A stretch of 64,000 nucleotides of DNA from DATFNV01 sp963827935 (lineage in GTDB: Bacteria; Planctomycetota; Planctomycetia; Gemmatales; Gemmataceae). The stretch is from contig CAWHCN010000025.1 of assembly GCA_963827935.1 (NCBI GenBank), positions 219,120 to 283,119 on the forward strand. The letters are read 5' to 3'. Position numbers and translations under genes: made by a program. Under the pieces are notes generated by a model, which saw nothing but the letters and a program-made list of their open reading frames with translations, made no database searches and was not told the origin of the DNA. Positions 37,172 to 45,800 of this stretch are shown here, in pieces; position 1 is the first letter of the stretch; the number at the start of each line of letters is the position of its first letter.

Positions 37172-37966
37172 TTACTGACCCGCCGGCCGAACCACCCGCT
37201 TCTGCGGCTCGGTCTCGCCGCCCTTCGTCTCCTTGTCCTTCATTTCCTTGAGTTCCCAGCCGGTCGGTTTCTCGGGGGCCACGAAGTCCTTGGCGGTCAC
37301 GCCGGGGTCGTTGCCGCGGACCTTCGTCAGCTCCCAGGTGTGCTGGTTGCCGTTGGGTTCCTCGAACCAGAGCTGGGCCGGCAGGTAGTCGCGCTTGTAC
37401 AGCACCAGGCGGGCCCGCTGGAATTCCGCCTTGTCCACGGTCGACTTCGGCTTGATCTCGAAATAGACGTAGTTGGCGTCGTCCGGTCGGGTCAACGTCA
37501 GGTCGTAGCGCTTCATGAGGGCGGTCACCTTCATCTGGAAGAGGAAGTCGATAAAGCTATCGTCGCTGGCCCCGGCAGCCAGCTTCTTGACGTAGAGGAT
37601 CTTCTCCCGCGGCGAGAACCAGTAGACCAGGTCGCCGGTGCAGATGAATTTTTCGTAAGCGTTGGGGTTGGCCTTGTCGGCCAGGTGCAGGTAGGCGAGG
37701 CGCTCGATCTTGCCGTTGCCGGCATCGACGCGCATGATCTTGACGAGGCCGGCCAGCTCGGTGCGATTGTTGCTGACGCGGTTGACGTCGGCCCGGCGGC
37801 ACTCGGCACTGATGCTTTTGACGCCGGCCATCTCCTTTTCCCACTGGGCCAGGTGGTTGGCCAGCTGCTCTGGAGTGCCCGTGGCGGCCGGCGGGGCGGC
37901 CTGCTGGGCCAACACGCCCCCACCCAACGCCAGCACGCCGAACAGCGCAGCCGATATGTGACGCAT
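37172..37966 (-). CDS. TIGR03009-type planctomycete secreted protein
   Basis: ATG 37966 has GGAGAAGG upstream and a signal peptide (MRHISAALFGVLALGGGVLA). The body has the features of the planctomycete-specific TIGR03009 family: EQLANHLAQWEKEMAGVKSI, a beta-rich LolA/LppX-like part (YEKFICTGDLVYWFSPREKI), FIDFLFQMKVTALMKRYDL, and a C-terminal VRGNDPGVTAKDFVAPEKPT. The LolA-like shape hints at lipid or lipoprotein handling in the periplasm, which is inference. A longer upstream frame is only palindrome-encoded. Confidence 0.85.
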   Translation of the reverse strand: MRHISAALFGVLALGGGVLAQQAAPPAATGTPEQLANHLAQWEKEMAGVKSISAECRRADVNRVSNNRTELAGLVKIMRVDAGNGKIERLAYLHLADKANPNAYEKFICTGDLVYWFSPREKILYVKKLAAGASDDSFIDFLFQMKVTALMKRYDLTLTRPDDANYVYFEIKPKSTVDKAEFQRARLVLYKRDYLPAQLWFEEPNGNQHTWELTKVRGNDPGVTAKDFVAPEKPTGWELKEMKDKETKGGETEPQKRVVRPAGQ

Positions 37967-38014
37967 TGGCCTTCTCCCGAATGGGTCTGTTCCCGGGTCC
38001 ACCGGATCGTTCCG

Positions 38015-38084
38015 GGTTAGCTCGACGCGCCAGCGAGGGGCATTCCTTCGCCGAGCATCCCCTCGCTGGCGCGTCGGGCTAACC
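38015..38084. repeat. Palindrome with GGTTAGCTCGACGCGCC arms
   Basis: Arms 38015-38040 and 38059-38084 (26 bases, one mismatch) around an 18-nt loop, upstream of the TIGR03009 gene. The arm contains CGCCAGCGAGGGG, and a related half (CCTCGCTGGCG) lies inside uvrA near 49056-49077. Confidence 0.85.
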
Positions 38085-38166
38085 GGAGAGAGGGGACCGA
38101 CTGACCGCGGGCGGTTATAACATCCTGGCACGGGCGCGGGAAGTGCGCCTTGCGACGACACCCATT

Positions 38167-38787
38167 TCATCCCGCGCCGCCGACCCAGTGGCGTACTACG
38201 TCCGGCACATCCTCAAAACTCGCAAATGCCACGTCGGCGAGGTGGGCAAACGGCAGCGATCGGCCGTGCGTCACCAGGGCCGTCCGCGTGCCGGCACGCC
38301 GGCCGGCTTGCAGATCGTAAAGATAATCGCCGACCATGAGGACCTCGCCCGGCGCCAGCCCCCAGGCTGCGCAGATTTGCCAAAGGCCCTCGGGACTCGG
38401 CTTGTAGGGTGCGTCCTCGCGGGCCAGCACCAGGTCGAAGGCAAGGCCGCACCGCTCTAGCACCAGCACGACGGCCTCGCGCATGTTGCGGCTGAGGACC
38501 GCACAACGCACATGGCGCTCGGTCAGCCAGGCCAGAAAGGGAGCGACGCCCGGGTTGAGCCGGGCCGTGCCGGCCGCCGCCAACTCGTGCCGTCGCAGGA
38601 CCGCCAGCGCGGCCTCGCGCCGCTCGCCGTGCAGCTGTTCGACGGCCTCCAGCAGGGGTGTCCCCGCGGCCAGGCCGATCTCGCGCCGCATCAAGTCGAA
38701 ATCGAGCTCCTCGACGACCAGCGTGCCGTCGAGGTCAAAGACCACGCCGCGGACTCGCGTTGCCTGACCGTCATTGGTTGGTGGCAT
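38167..38787 (-). CDS. HAD-superfamily hydrolase
   Basis: A 206-residue protein with motif I VVFDLDGTLVV, a helical cap, motif II in CAVLSRNM, the motif III Lys in APYKPSPEGL and motif IV MVGDYLYDLQAG. It belongs to HAD subfamily IA (phosphoglycolate phosphatase or phosphatase/mutase type). A cytoplasmic phosphatase; substrate not predictable. Confidence 0.9.
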   Translation of the reverse strand: MPPTNDGQATRVRGVVFDLDGTLVVEELDFDLMRREIGLAAGTPLLEAVEQLHGERREAALAVLRRHELAAAGTARLNPGVAPFLAWLTERHVRCAVLSRNMREAVVLVLERCGLAFDLVLAREDAPYKPSPEGLWQICAAWGLAPGEVLMVGDYLYDLQAGRRAGTRTALVTHGRSLPFAHLADVAFASFEDVPDVVRHWVGGAG

Positions 38788-38899
38788 ACGGCATCCTAAA
38801 CTGCCCGGAATCCTCAGCCTGTGAGACCGCCAAGACGCGCTGCTCCGCCAACTTGCCCAGGTTACCGCGCTGGAATGCGCTGGCGAGGTGCGCCATCAA

Positions 38900-39022
38900 G
38901 CGAGCGGCAGGAGATAGCCTATCCTCGGGGTGAAGGGCGTTTCTGGGCAAATTGCTGGGCAAACTCGCCACACCCCCCCCGCGACACCGGTGGATAAGGG
39001 ACGACAAGTGCTGCCCGTCGCC
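38900..39022. repeat. Degenerate GGCGAGCGGCAGG element
   Basis: Left end GCGAGCGGCAGGAGATA (38900-38916) and a poorly conserved right end CTGCCCGTCGCC (39011-39022) match the termini of the elements at 13471-13623 and 30453-30760. The interior has lost the long stem. Confidence 0.6.
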
Positions 39023-39563
39023 TTATGAGCGGCGGCTCGGGGCTCCGCGTGCGTCCCCCGGGCGGCGCATCTCACGGAGCGTCCGCGCGTTGCGCACGCT
39101 CAGGACGAACGCCGCCACCGCCAGCAGTAACCCAATCCCGAAGAGAACGTCCTTGATTGGCCAGGGTTCCGCATGGACAGCGGGAGTCGTCGGCCGTGGT
39201 AGCGTGGGCTCGGACTGTGCTGTCGCCCCGGCCATCAGGAGGTCCCCCGGCTGGAGGGCCACTTCGGCGCGGTGCCCCTCGCCCGCCTCCACCACCACCT
39301 GTAACGGCTGCCCCTCTGGCGCGTCGAACAAGAAGAGTCCCTGGCTGCTCAGCCGGCCCTTGATGAGGACCTGGTCCAGGGCCCCGGACACTTCGACATC
39401 TCCCGCCCTGGGAGTGTCGCCATTGTCAAACCAGGTCTCGACGCGGACCATCCGGCCAGCCAGAACGCGGCAGGCTGGCCTTGAGCCGATGAGCCTGGGC
39501 CTTGCCGGCGAGACCGAAAGTCGCCGACAGGACGAGTATTAGGACGACGAGTCGACCGCGCAT
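39023..39563 (-). CDS. NikL-like accessory protein of nickel/cobalt uptake, frameshifted near 39475
   Basis: ATG 39563 gives a signal peptide (MRGRLVVLILVLSATFGLAG) and AHRLKASL. Near 39475 one base shifts the frame, after which AGRMVRVETWFDNGDTPRAG, DVEVSGALDQVL and a C-terminal helix (KDVLFGIGLLLAVAAFVLSV) read to 39023. The layout (exported beta domain with C-terminal membrane helix, next to a CbiM/NikM-type gene) matches NikL-like components of ECF nickel transporters. It overlaps the CbiM/NikM gene by 25 bases, so the three genes form one operon. Confidence 0.72.
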
Positions 39564-40438
39564 GGAGTTGTCTCCGGGGCCGTCCAGCCGAGCATTTCGG
39601 GCTTAACGCGGACCAAGAATCCGACCGTGAAACCTAGGATGGCCCCTTCGAGGACCGCCAGCGGCAGGTGGATGATGAATGTCAGCAGGGCGACGCCGTA
39701 CCAATCCTTGCCGCCGCCAAACACCAGGGCGACCGAGTGCAGCAAGATGGTGGCCAGCACCGCCGTTTCGCCCACGACCAGGCCGATGGCGAACTCCGGG
39801 GCGTTATCCAGGCGGCGCTCGGCCCAGGCCGCGAGTGCCGCCACGCCGGCCAACCCGGCCAGCACTGCGGAGTGGAATGTTACCCGGTCCGCCCAGGACA
39901 GGTCGGGATCGGCCAGCTGGTTCAGCCGGTTGGTGACGAGGACAGTTACGGCATAAGTCAGGCTGAGACCGAAGATCGCGACACTGCCGGCGACCAGGCC
40001 GGCCCGAAACCAAGGCCGGCCCAGCCAGGGGAGACGACGCAAGCCCGCGAAAAGCACACCGGCCAGGAGCGCCGGCACCCCCATGACCACGCTGTTGACG
40101 CCCAACGACAGGTAGCCGCCGTGCTGGAACAGCGCGACCTGGAGAAGCAAACCGACCGGCACCGCCAGGAGCGCCCGTCGCCCCAGGACCACACCGAGCA
40201 GGCCATTGAGGAGCAGGTGCGTGCTCGGACCCGCGGGGACCTGGACATGGATCTGCGAGGCGACGAAGAAGGCCGCCGTCAGCACCGCCACGCGCGGGAT
40301 TTCCTCATCGCGAATGCGCCAGGCCCCGAACAGGGCCAGCAGCCCCGCGACCGCGAAGCCGCCCCATTCCCAGGACGGCAGCAGCACACCGTCGGAAATG
40401 TGCACGGCGAAAGTCGATGGCAGCGCGAAAGTCACCAT
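39539..40438 (-). CDS. CbiM/NikM-type substrate-binding membrane component (nickel/cobalt ECF transporter)
   Basis: Polytopic (about 7-8 helices). The key N-terminal motif is VHISDGVLLP, corresponding to MHIxDG, in which the N-terminal amine and the following His bind the metal. In this frame ATG 40438 adds 11 residues before it; GTG at 40405 would place MHISDG exactly at the N-terminus, so it is a likely true start. A further metal-ligand region is the motif QIHVQVPAGPSTHLLLNGLL. The CbiQ/NikQ and CbiO/NikO (T and ATPase) partners are not in this window. Some CbiMN-type modules transport without them (established in the ECF literature). Confidence 0.85.
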   Translation of the reverse strand: MVTFALPSTFAVHISDGVLLPSWEWGGFAVAGLLALFGAWRIRDEEIPRVAVLTAAFFVASQIHVQVPAGPSTHLLLNGLLGVVLGRRALLAVPVGLLLQVALFQHGGYLSLGVNSVVMGVPALLAGVLFAGLRRLPWLGRPWFRAGLVAGSVAIFGLSLTYAVTVLVTNRLNQLADPDLSWADRVTFHSAVLAGLAGVAALAAWAERRLDNAPEFAIGLVVGETAVLATILLHSVALVFGGGKDWYGVALLTFIIHLPLAVLEGAILGFTVGFLVRVKPEMLGWTAPETTPCAVDSSS

Positions 40439-40441
40439 TTC

Positions 40442-41215
40442 TTATCGCTTTTCGTCCACGAAAACCCACAGCGTCGCCCGGCGCAGCACGGGGTACTTCT
40501 TCCCTTCGCGTTCCCGCTCGCCGCCGGGGTGCAATGCGGTCACCGCCCACCAGCCGGGGTCGGTCAGCGTGCAGGTCGCGACGCCGTTCGGATCGGTCTT
40601 GACCGTCCGGGTGATCTGTTCATCGGGCGGCAGTTCCTTCGGCGGTGCGGCGTTGTAGCGCTCGATCTCGACGTGGGCACCGGCCAGTGGCTTCTCTGTG
40701 CCGGCAACCTGGGCCTGAAACGCCATGCCCGGCTGAAGCCCATAAGGCCGCGTCAACGGGACGAGCTGTAGCGCATCCGTCGCCACCGCTTCCCAGCCCT
40801 TCTGCGCCTGCACGTGCAAGACGACCTTCACGGTGTCCTGAAAAAACTCTTCTTCCTCCTCCATCCAGATGGGCGGCGTTTGCAAGAGGAAGACGTAATC
40901 GCCGCGCTGCTCCGCCATGAACTTGAGCCGATACGCCGTGACCTGCTTCCGCTCTCCCGCGGGGATGCTCGTTTTCTCCAGCGACTTCGTCAGGTCGGTC
41001 GCCTTGCCGTCGGGAGCCAGGACGGACAGTTTCTCCGGCTGCGGCGCGTTGAAGAGCTGATGCTCGAACGGATGGCCCCACTGGTAGGTCAGCGTAACGG
41101 TCTCGCCCTTCTTGACCGAATGCTTGTCCGGCAGGAGCATGTTGTAGTGGGCCCCGACCGGGGCACCGCTGCCGGCGAGGAAAACCGCGGCCAAGGCGAA
41201 CGGCAATCGCTTCAT
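40442..41215 (-). CDS. DUF4198 (NikK-like) secreted protein of nickel/cobalt uptake
   Basis: ATG 41215 (MKRLPFALAAVFLAGSGAPVGAHYNM), GAGG upstream, signal peptide ending before AHYNMLLPD, which places a His right at the mature N-terminus as in DUF4198/NikK proteins. The body has GETVTLTYQWGHPFEHQLFN, a beta-sandwich, and a C-terminal DPNGVATCTLTDPGWWAVTA. First gene of the operon, three bases before the CbiM/NikM ATG. Probably captures or presents the metal in the periplasm. Confidence 0.85.
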   Translation of the reverse strand: MKRLPFALAAVFLAGSGAPVGAHYNMLLPDKHSVKKGETVTLTYQWGHPFEHQLFNAPQPEKLSVLAPDGKATDLTKSLEKTSIPAGERKQVTAYRLKFMAEQRGDYVFLLQTPPIWMEEEEEFFQDTVKVVLHVQAQKGWEAVATDALQLVPLTRPYGLQPGMAFQAQVAGTEKPLAGAHVEIERYNAAPPKELPPDEQITRTVKTDPNGVATCTLTDPGWWAVTALHPGGEREREGKKYPVLRRATLWVFVDEKR

Positions 41216-41335
41216 GATGTCCTCGTGCCGACGGCCGGCGCGACAGCGTCCTCGCGCCGAGGGGACGAGGTTCATCATACGATTTTGATTTTCGTCATAC
41301 CAGAGACGCGCTTCCAGGAACGAGCACTGTCCGGC

Positions 41336-41341
41336 TACAAT
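41336..41341 (+). promoter_or_regulatory. -10-like hexamer TACAAT
   Basis: GGCTACAATCAGG lies 36 bases before the nucleotidyltransferase start at 41378. Same hexamer and similar spacing as at 9201 and 26847. Confidence 0.35.
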
Positions 41342-41377
41342 CAGGCGGGTCAACCTGCGCGGGGGGAAAGGGCCATC

Positions 41378-42037
41378 ATGAGTGCGGTCACGCTGGCATC
41401 CTTGACAGAACGCCTGGAACTGGCCGACGAACTGCTGGCCGGGAGAGGTCACATGCTCGATCCCCAGGATTTGCCGGGGCGATATGGGCGCGTCGTGAAA
41501 GCCGTGGATCACCTGCTTCAGGTCATCGGCTGCCCGGCAGTGGTCGGCGGCGGGTGGGCGGTGTGGCGGCACGGCTACGTCGGCCGGGTCACTCAGGACA
41601 TCGACCTTGCCCTTCCAGCGGATCGCATTGATGAGTTCCTAAGTGCCGCCGCGGTAGCCGGGTTCGACGATCTCCCGGTTCGGCCCGACCGATGGCCAAA
41701 CATCATGCACAGGGATACGAGTGTCGAGGTGGACATCCTGCCGGAAGGTGCCCGTCCCGGCACGGAATCCCGTCCAGCTCCGACGCTGATTCCCCATCCG
41801 GAGAAGATGGGGGCCGTCGCCGGAACATTGCGCTATATGAGCCTGCCATGCCTGATCGAACTCAAGATTGCGGCCGGTAGACTCCGGGACGAAAGCGACG
41901 TCGGCGAATTGGTCCGGGTCAATCCGGATGACGTCGATGCGATCCGGCAGCACCTTGCCGGTGTCCACGCGGATTACGTGCGGGCTTTCGATGTGCTTGT
42001 GCAGCGGGCGCGGGAGCAGGGATCGGCCGGGCAGTGA
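41378..42037 (+). CDS. Nucleotidyltransferase-fold protein
   Basis: A 219-residue protein; ATG 41378 (MSAVTLASLTERLELADELL) follows GGGGGAAAGG. It has the polymerase-beta-type pattern: VVGGGWAVWRHGY, then TQDIDLALP with two acidic residues, and a third in VEVDILPEG. These three carboxylates and the GG loop define an active nucleotidyltransferase site. Related proteins act as toxins (AbiEii/MenT-like) or antitoxins (MNT), but no HEPN or AbiEi-like partner is adjacent. A long antisense frame overlaps it. Confidence 0.82.
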   Translation: MSAVTLASLTERLELADELLAGRGHMLDPQDLPGRYGRVVKAVDHLLQVIGCPAVVGGGWAVWRHGYVGRVTQDIDLALPADRIDEFLSAAAVAGFDDLPVRPDRWPNIMHRDTSVEVDILPEGARPGTESRPAPTLIPHPEKMGAVAGTLRYMSLPCLIELKIAAGRLRDESDVGELVRVNPDDVDAIRQHLAGVHADYVRAFDVLVQRAREQGSAGQ

Positions 42038-42090
42038 GGCCAGAGATGTCTGCTCGACTCTCGACCCCGGTCCTCGGCCCCTTCGATCCC

Positions 42091-42558
42091 CTACGTGATA
42101 GTACCCGGAAACGAGCGATTGGGATCGAGTTCCGCGATCCGGTCGGCGCCGAAGAACCGGGCGTCGAAAAACTCCAGGCAACCGCAGATGCCGAGGATTG
42201 GGTAACGGATCGGGGCCGGGGAAAAGGCCACCACAGCATGCCACTGACACGCGGAGGCGTCATCGGCCAGGACAAGTTCGGCGTCTCCGAACAGCAAAGG
42301 CTGGAGTTGACCCCGCCAGCGCAGGCGGTGGCCGGTATCGGGCCGGAGCCGGACGCCGAGCCGCAGGGCGGTGTCGAGAGGGAACACGGTGTCGTCTGCA
42401 CCGGGGTCAAGAATGGCGCGGCCGAAGCGGCGGATCAGTCCGCTCGGACCGACGATGTCCACGGGAACAAGGGGGCGCCAGCGGACGGTAGCCCCTGCGG
42501 GAAGCGATGGCGGTGGCGGCCCCGTCAGTGGTTCATCCTGGTAGGCGAAGGATAGCAC
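42091..42558 (-). CDS. Retropepsin-like aspartic protease-family protein
   Basis: A 155-residue protein with AILDPGADDTVFPLDTALRL, matching the retropepsin loop (D-T/S-G-A) with Pro in the second place, and the C-terminal YPILGICGCLEFFDARFFG matching the LLG helix region. Retropepsins act as dimers; one active-site Asp is visible. Its ATG lies directly after the stop of the DUF5678-like gene 42559-42798, so the pair is translationally coupled, as at 5308-6143. Confidence 0.8.
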   Translation of the reverse strand: MLSFAYQDEPLTGPPPPSLPAGATVRWRPLVPVDIVGPSGLIRRFGRAILDPGADDTVFPLDTALRLGVRLRPDTGHRLRWRGQLQPLLFGDAELVLADDASACQWHAVVAFSPAPIRYPILGICGCLEFFDARFFGADRIAELDPNRSFPGTIT

Positions 42559-42798
42559 TTATTGAAACTCCGCGGCGCCCAGGCTTGTGTCGTCCTCGGG
42601 TCCGGGGATGTGTTCCAGGACAACCTGTTGGGGGTCTTCTCCCTGCGTCGCTAGCTGTTCCTCCAACCGACCGAGATTCTCGGCGCCGGCAAGGAGGCGG
42701 CGACCATCCAGGCTGAATGCCACCCACTGACCGCGGTACCTGGCCAGCTCAATGAGAGGAAAGACCGCGCGGTTGGTCCGGTATTGCTGGCGGTTCAT
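42559..42798 (-). CDS. DUF5678-like small protein
   Basis: A 79-residue protein: RYRGQWVAFSLDGRRLLAGA, then ENLGRLEEQLATQGEDPQQV and VLEHIPGPED. It shares with 5784-6143 and 6195-6545 the WVAFSLDGRRLLA / VVAVRHRTVWGAG strand-turn-strand, a following helix and a terminal V(E/D)xIPG/IWG strand. It is immediately upstream of a retropepsin-like gene. Function unknown. Confidence 0.72.
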   Translation of the reverse strand: MNRQQYRTNRAVFPLIELARYRGQWVAFSLDGRRLLAGAENLGRLEEQLATQGEDPQQVVLEHIPGPEDDTSLGAAEFQ

Positions 42799-42849
42799 GG
42801 CCTTGCTCCAAAGCGCACGAGCTAGGTGGCACGTGAAACCTAGTATAGC

Positions 42850-45800
42850 CTACAACTTCGTATTCCCAAACGTCTCCCGAAACCCCTTCAAGTGCTCTGC
42901 CAGCACGTCCTTCAGCTTCGCCCCATGCAGGTGATCCGCGTGCTGAAACACCAGCCGCAGCACATCGGCACCCTCGCGTTCGCTGTTGATCGAGGGTGAC
43001 ACGCCGAAGCTCTCCACCCGGCTCAGGTTGAACTGGGCCTTTTTGCCCAGGAAGCGGCAATCCAGACCGTGAGCCGCCTTGGTTCGCCACTGAGCCCAGC
43101 TGCGGCTCACGCCGGGGACCTTAAGCTTGATGGCGTCGCGCGCGTCCCACTCCACGGTGATGTTCGGATCGATCTCCCGCACCATCTCCAGCAGACGCGG
43201 CAGCACGGCCCGGTCCCAGCGCACCTTCTTCCCAATGGGGAATCCTTTTTCACTCAGGTGCCAGCGCTCGCCGTTGACCTTCCAGGGCATCACGTCTTCC
43301 GGTTTGGTCCGCAAGCGCTGCAAGTTTTGGTGAAACGCGGTGGCAGCTTCCTGCAGGAACTGGCGGAAAGCCGGCGTGTCCACCTCGTCCAGGCGATGGG
43401 CGAGGATGGCGACCTCCTGCCAGGGGCCCTTGCGATTGGCGACGTGGACGCGCGGCTCGTTGCCGTAAATGTCGAGGCCTTCCAGTTCGTTGAGCGGCCG
43501 GATGCCGAGACGTTCCGTCAACGCCGCCTCCTTGAAGGTGTTGCGGCCGACGCGGAAGACCAGGCGGACGCAGCGCTCCAATCCGGTGTGGCCGTGGAAG
43601 AACCAGCCCTGGCTCTTTACGGGACCGGGAATCTCCACGATGGTGCGGCTATTCCAGTTGGTCTCGCCGAAGGCGCCCAGCTCGTGGATGCGCTCGTCGA
43701 TCCAGTCGAGGATAGATCCCTCCCAGCGGCACGGCTTACCCTTCTGCGTAATGCGCTCAACGGTGTGCCAGCGGCGGCCATCGCTTTCCCAGGGCATGCG
43801 AGCATCCTGGCCGACGGCTTCCAGCTCCAGGTCGCCGCTGCGCGGCGCTGCCGCGGCTTCCGGATCGAACTTCGGTCTTGCCGCATGTGGGCCGGCCGCC
43901 AGCACGGCCGCCAGTACCTGGCCCGTGTGCGATTCCTTCACCCGCGCAATGTCTTCCGGCGTCCCCGCGGCCACAATCTGACCGCCGGCGTCACCCGCCT
44001 CCGGGCCCAGGTCGATCACCCAGTCGGCCGTCTTGATCACGTCCAGGTTGTGCTCGACCACGATCACCGTGTTCCCCAGGTCCACCAGCCGATTCAGCAC
44101 TTCGAGCAGCTTGTAGATGTCGTCGAAGTGCAGCCCAGTCGTCGGCTCGTCGAGTAGATAGAGGGTGCGGCCGGTGTTGGGCCGGGCCAGCTCGGCCGCC
44201 AGCTTGACGCGCTGCGCCTCGCCGCCGGACAGCGTCGGCGCCGGCTGCCCCAGCGAGAGGTAGCCGAGCCCCACATCGGCCAACGTTTGCAGCACCCGGC
44301 GAATCTTCGGGATGTTCTCGAACATCTCCAGGGCCTCGCCGACGCTCATCTTCAACACGTCGGCGATGGAGCGGCCCTTGTAGTGGACGGCCAGCGTTTC
44401 GGGGTTGTAACGGCTGCCGTGGCAGACATCGCACTCGACCCAGACATCGGGGAGAAAGTGCATCTCGATTTTCTTCTGTCCGTTCCCCTCGCAGGCCTCG
44501 CAGCGGCCGCCCGGCTTGTTGAAGCTGAAGCGGCGCGGGTGGTAGCCGCGCACCTTGGCCTCGGGTAGCTGGGCGAAGAGCTGGCGGATCAGGTCGAACA
44601 CGCCGGTGTAGGTGGCCGGATTGGACGACGGCGAGTTGCCGATCGGGTCCTGATCGACGTTGATGACCTTGTCGATCTGTTCGAGGCCGACGATGTCGTC
44701 ATGGGCGGCGCCGGGGGTCTTGGCCCGGTGCAACTTGCGGGCCAGCGTGTTGTGCAGCACCTCGTGGACCAGCGACGACTTGCCCGACCCGCTGACGCCG
44801 GTCACGGTGATGAAGGCCCCGAGCGGGAAGGACACGTCGATATTCTTGAGGTTGTTTTGACGCGCGCCCTTGACCGTCAGAGCCGGAAGCGTGAGCGACG
44901 GGTTTTGGTTCGGCCCGTCGCTCACGCTTCCGGCTCGCAGGCGCCGATTCGTCGGAACAATAATCGCCTTCTTCCCCGACAGGTATTGTCCCGTGAGCGA
45001 TGATTTCGCCCGCGCCACCTGCTTCGGGGTGCCGCGGGCGGTGATCTCGCCGCCGCGATCGCCGGCGCCGGGCCCAAAGTCGAGCAGATAGTCGGCCGCC
45101 GCGATGACCTCGCGATCGTGTTCCACCAGCACCAGGGTGTTTCCTAGATTGCGGAGGTGCAAAAGCGCTTGCAGTAGCCGGCGGTTATCGCGCGGATGGA
45201 GTCCGATGGTCGGCTCATCGAGAACGTAAAGCACCCCCGTCAGGCCGCTGCCGATCTGGCTGGCCAACCGGATGCGCTGCGACTCACCGCCCGACAGCGT
45301 CGGCGTCGGCCGGGACAGCGACAGGTAATCGAGCCCGACATCGGCCAGGAATTGCAGGCGATTGGCGATCTCTCGCAGCAACTCCCCAGCCACCTGCGCG
45401 TCTCCCTGCGACAGCTTCAGCTCCTTGAAGAAGCCCAGCAGCCGGCCGAGCGGCCAGGCGCCCATCTTACCGAGCGTGTATCCCTGGAAGCGGGCCGCGG
45501 CGGCATCGTCGCGCAGCCGCGAACCGTGGCAGCGCGAGCAGGCCACCTCGCTGACCAGGTGGTCCAGCTTCTGGCGATAGACGAAGCTGACGCGCGAAGC
45601 CTCGTCGATGGCGGGGAACAGGCCCTTGTACTGGAAACGCAGCGGATGGCGAGCGGGGGGCGTAAGCCCCCCGGTTTTGGCACCGGGGGGCTTACGCCCC
45701 CCGCTCGCCGGGTGAAGTTCAATCCAGTCCTCTCCCGTTCCATGCAAGACCGCACGCTGCTGGCCCGGGGCCAGCTGGTCAAACGCCGTGTCAAGAGAAA

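Noticed and set aside
37967..38170. N-terminal extension of the TIGR03009 protein
   Set aside because: The added residues are encoded by the palindrome at 38015-38084, and a signal peptide with ribosome-binding site defines the start at 37966.
43069..44157. Plus-strand ORF of 362 codons opposite the uvrA 3' part
   Set aside because: Antisense to ABC motifs and the C-terminal domain of uvrA; no ribosome-binding site or family signal.
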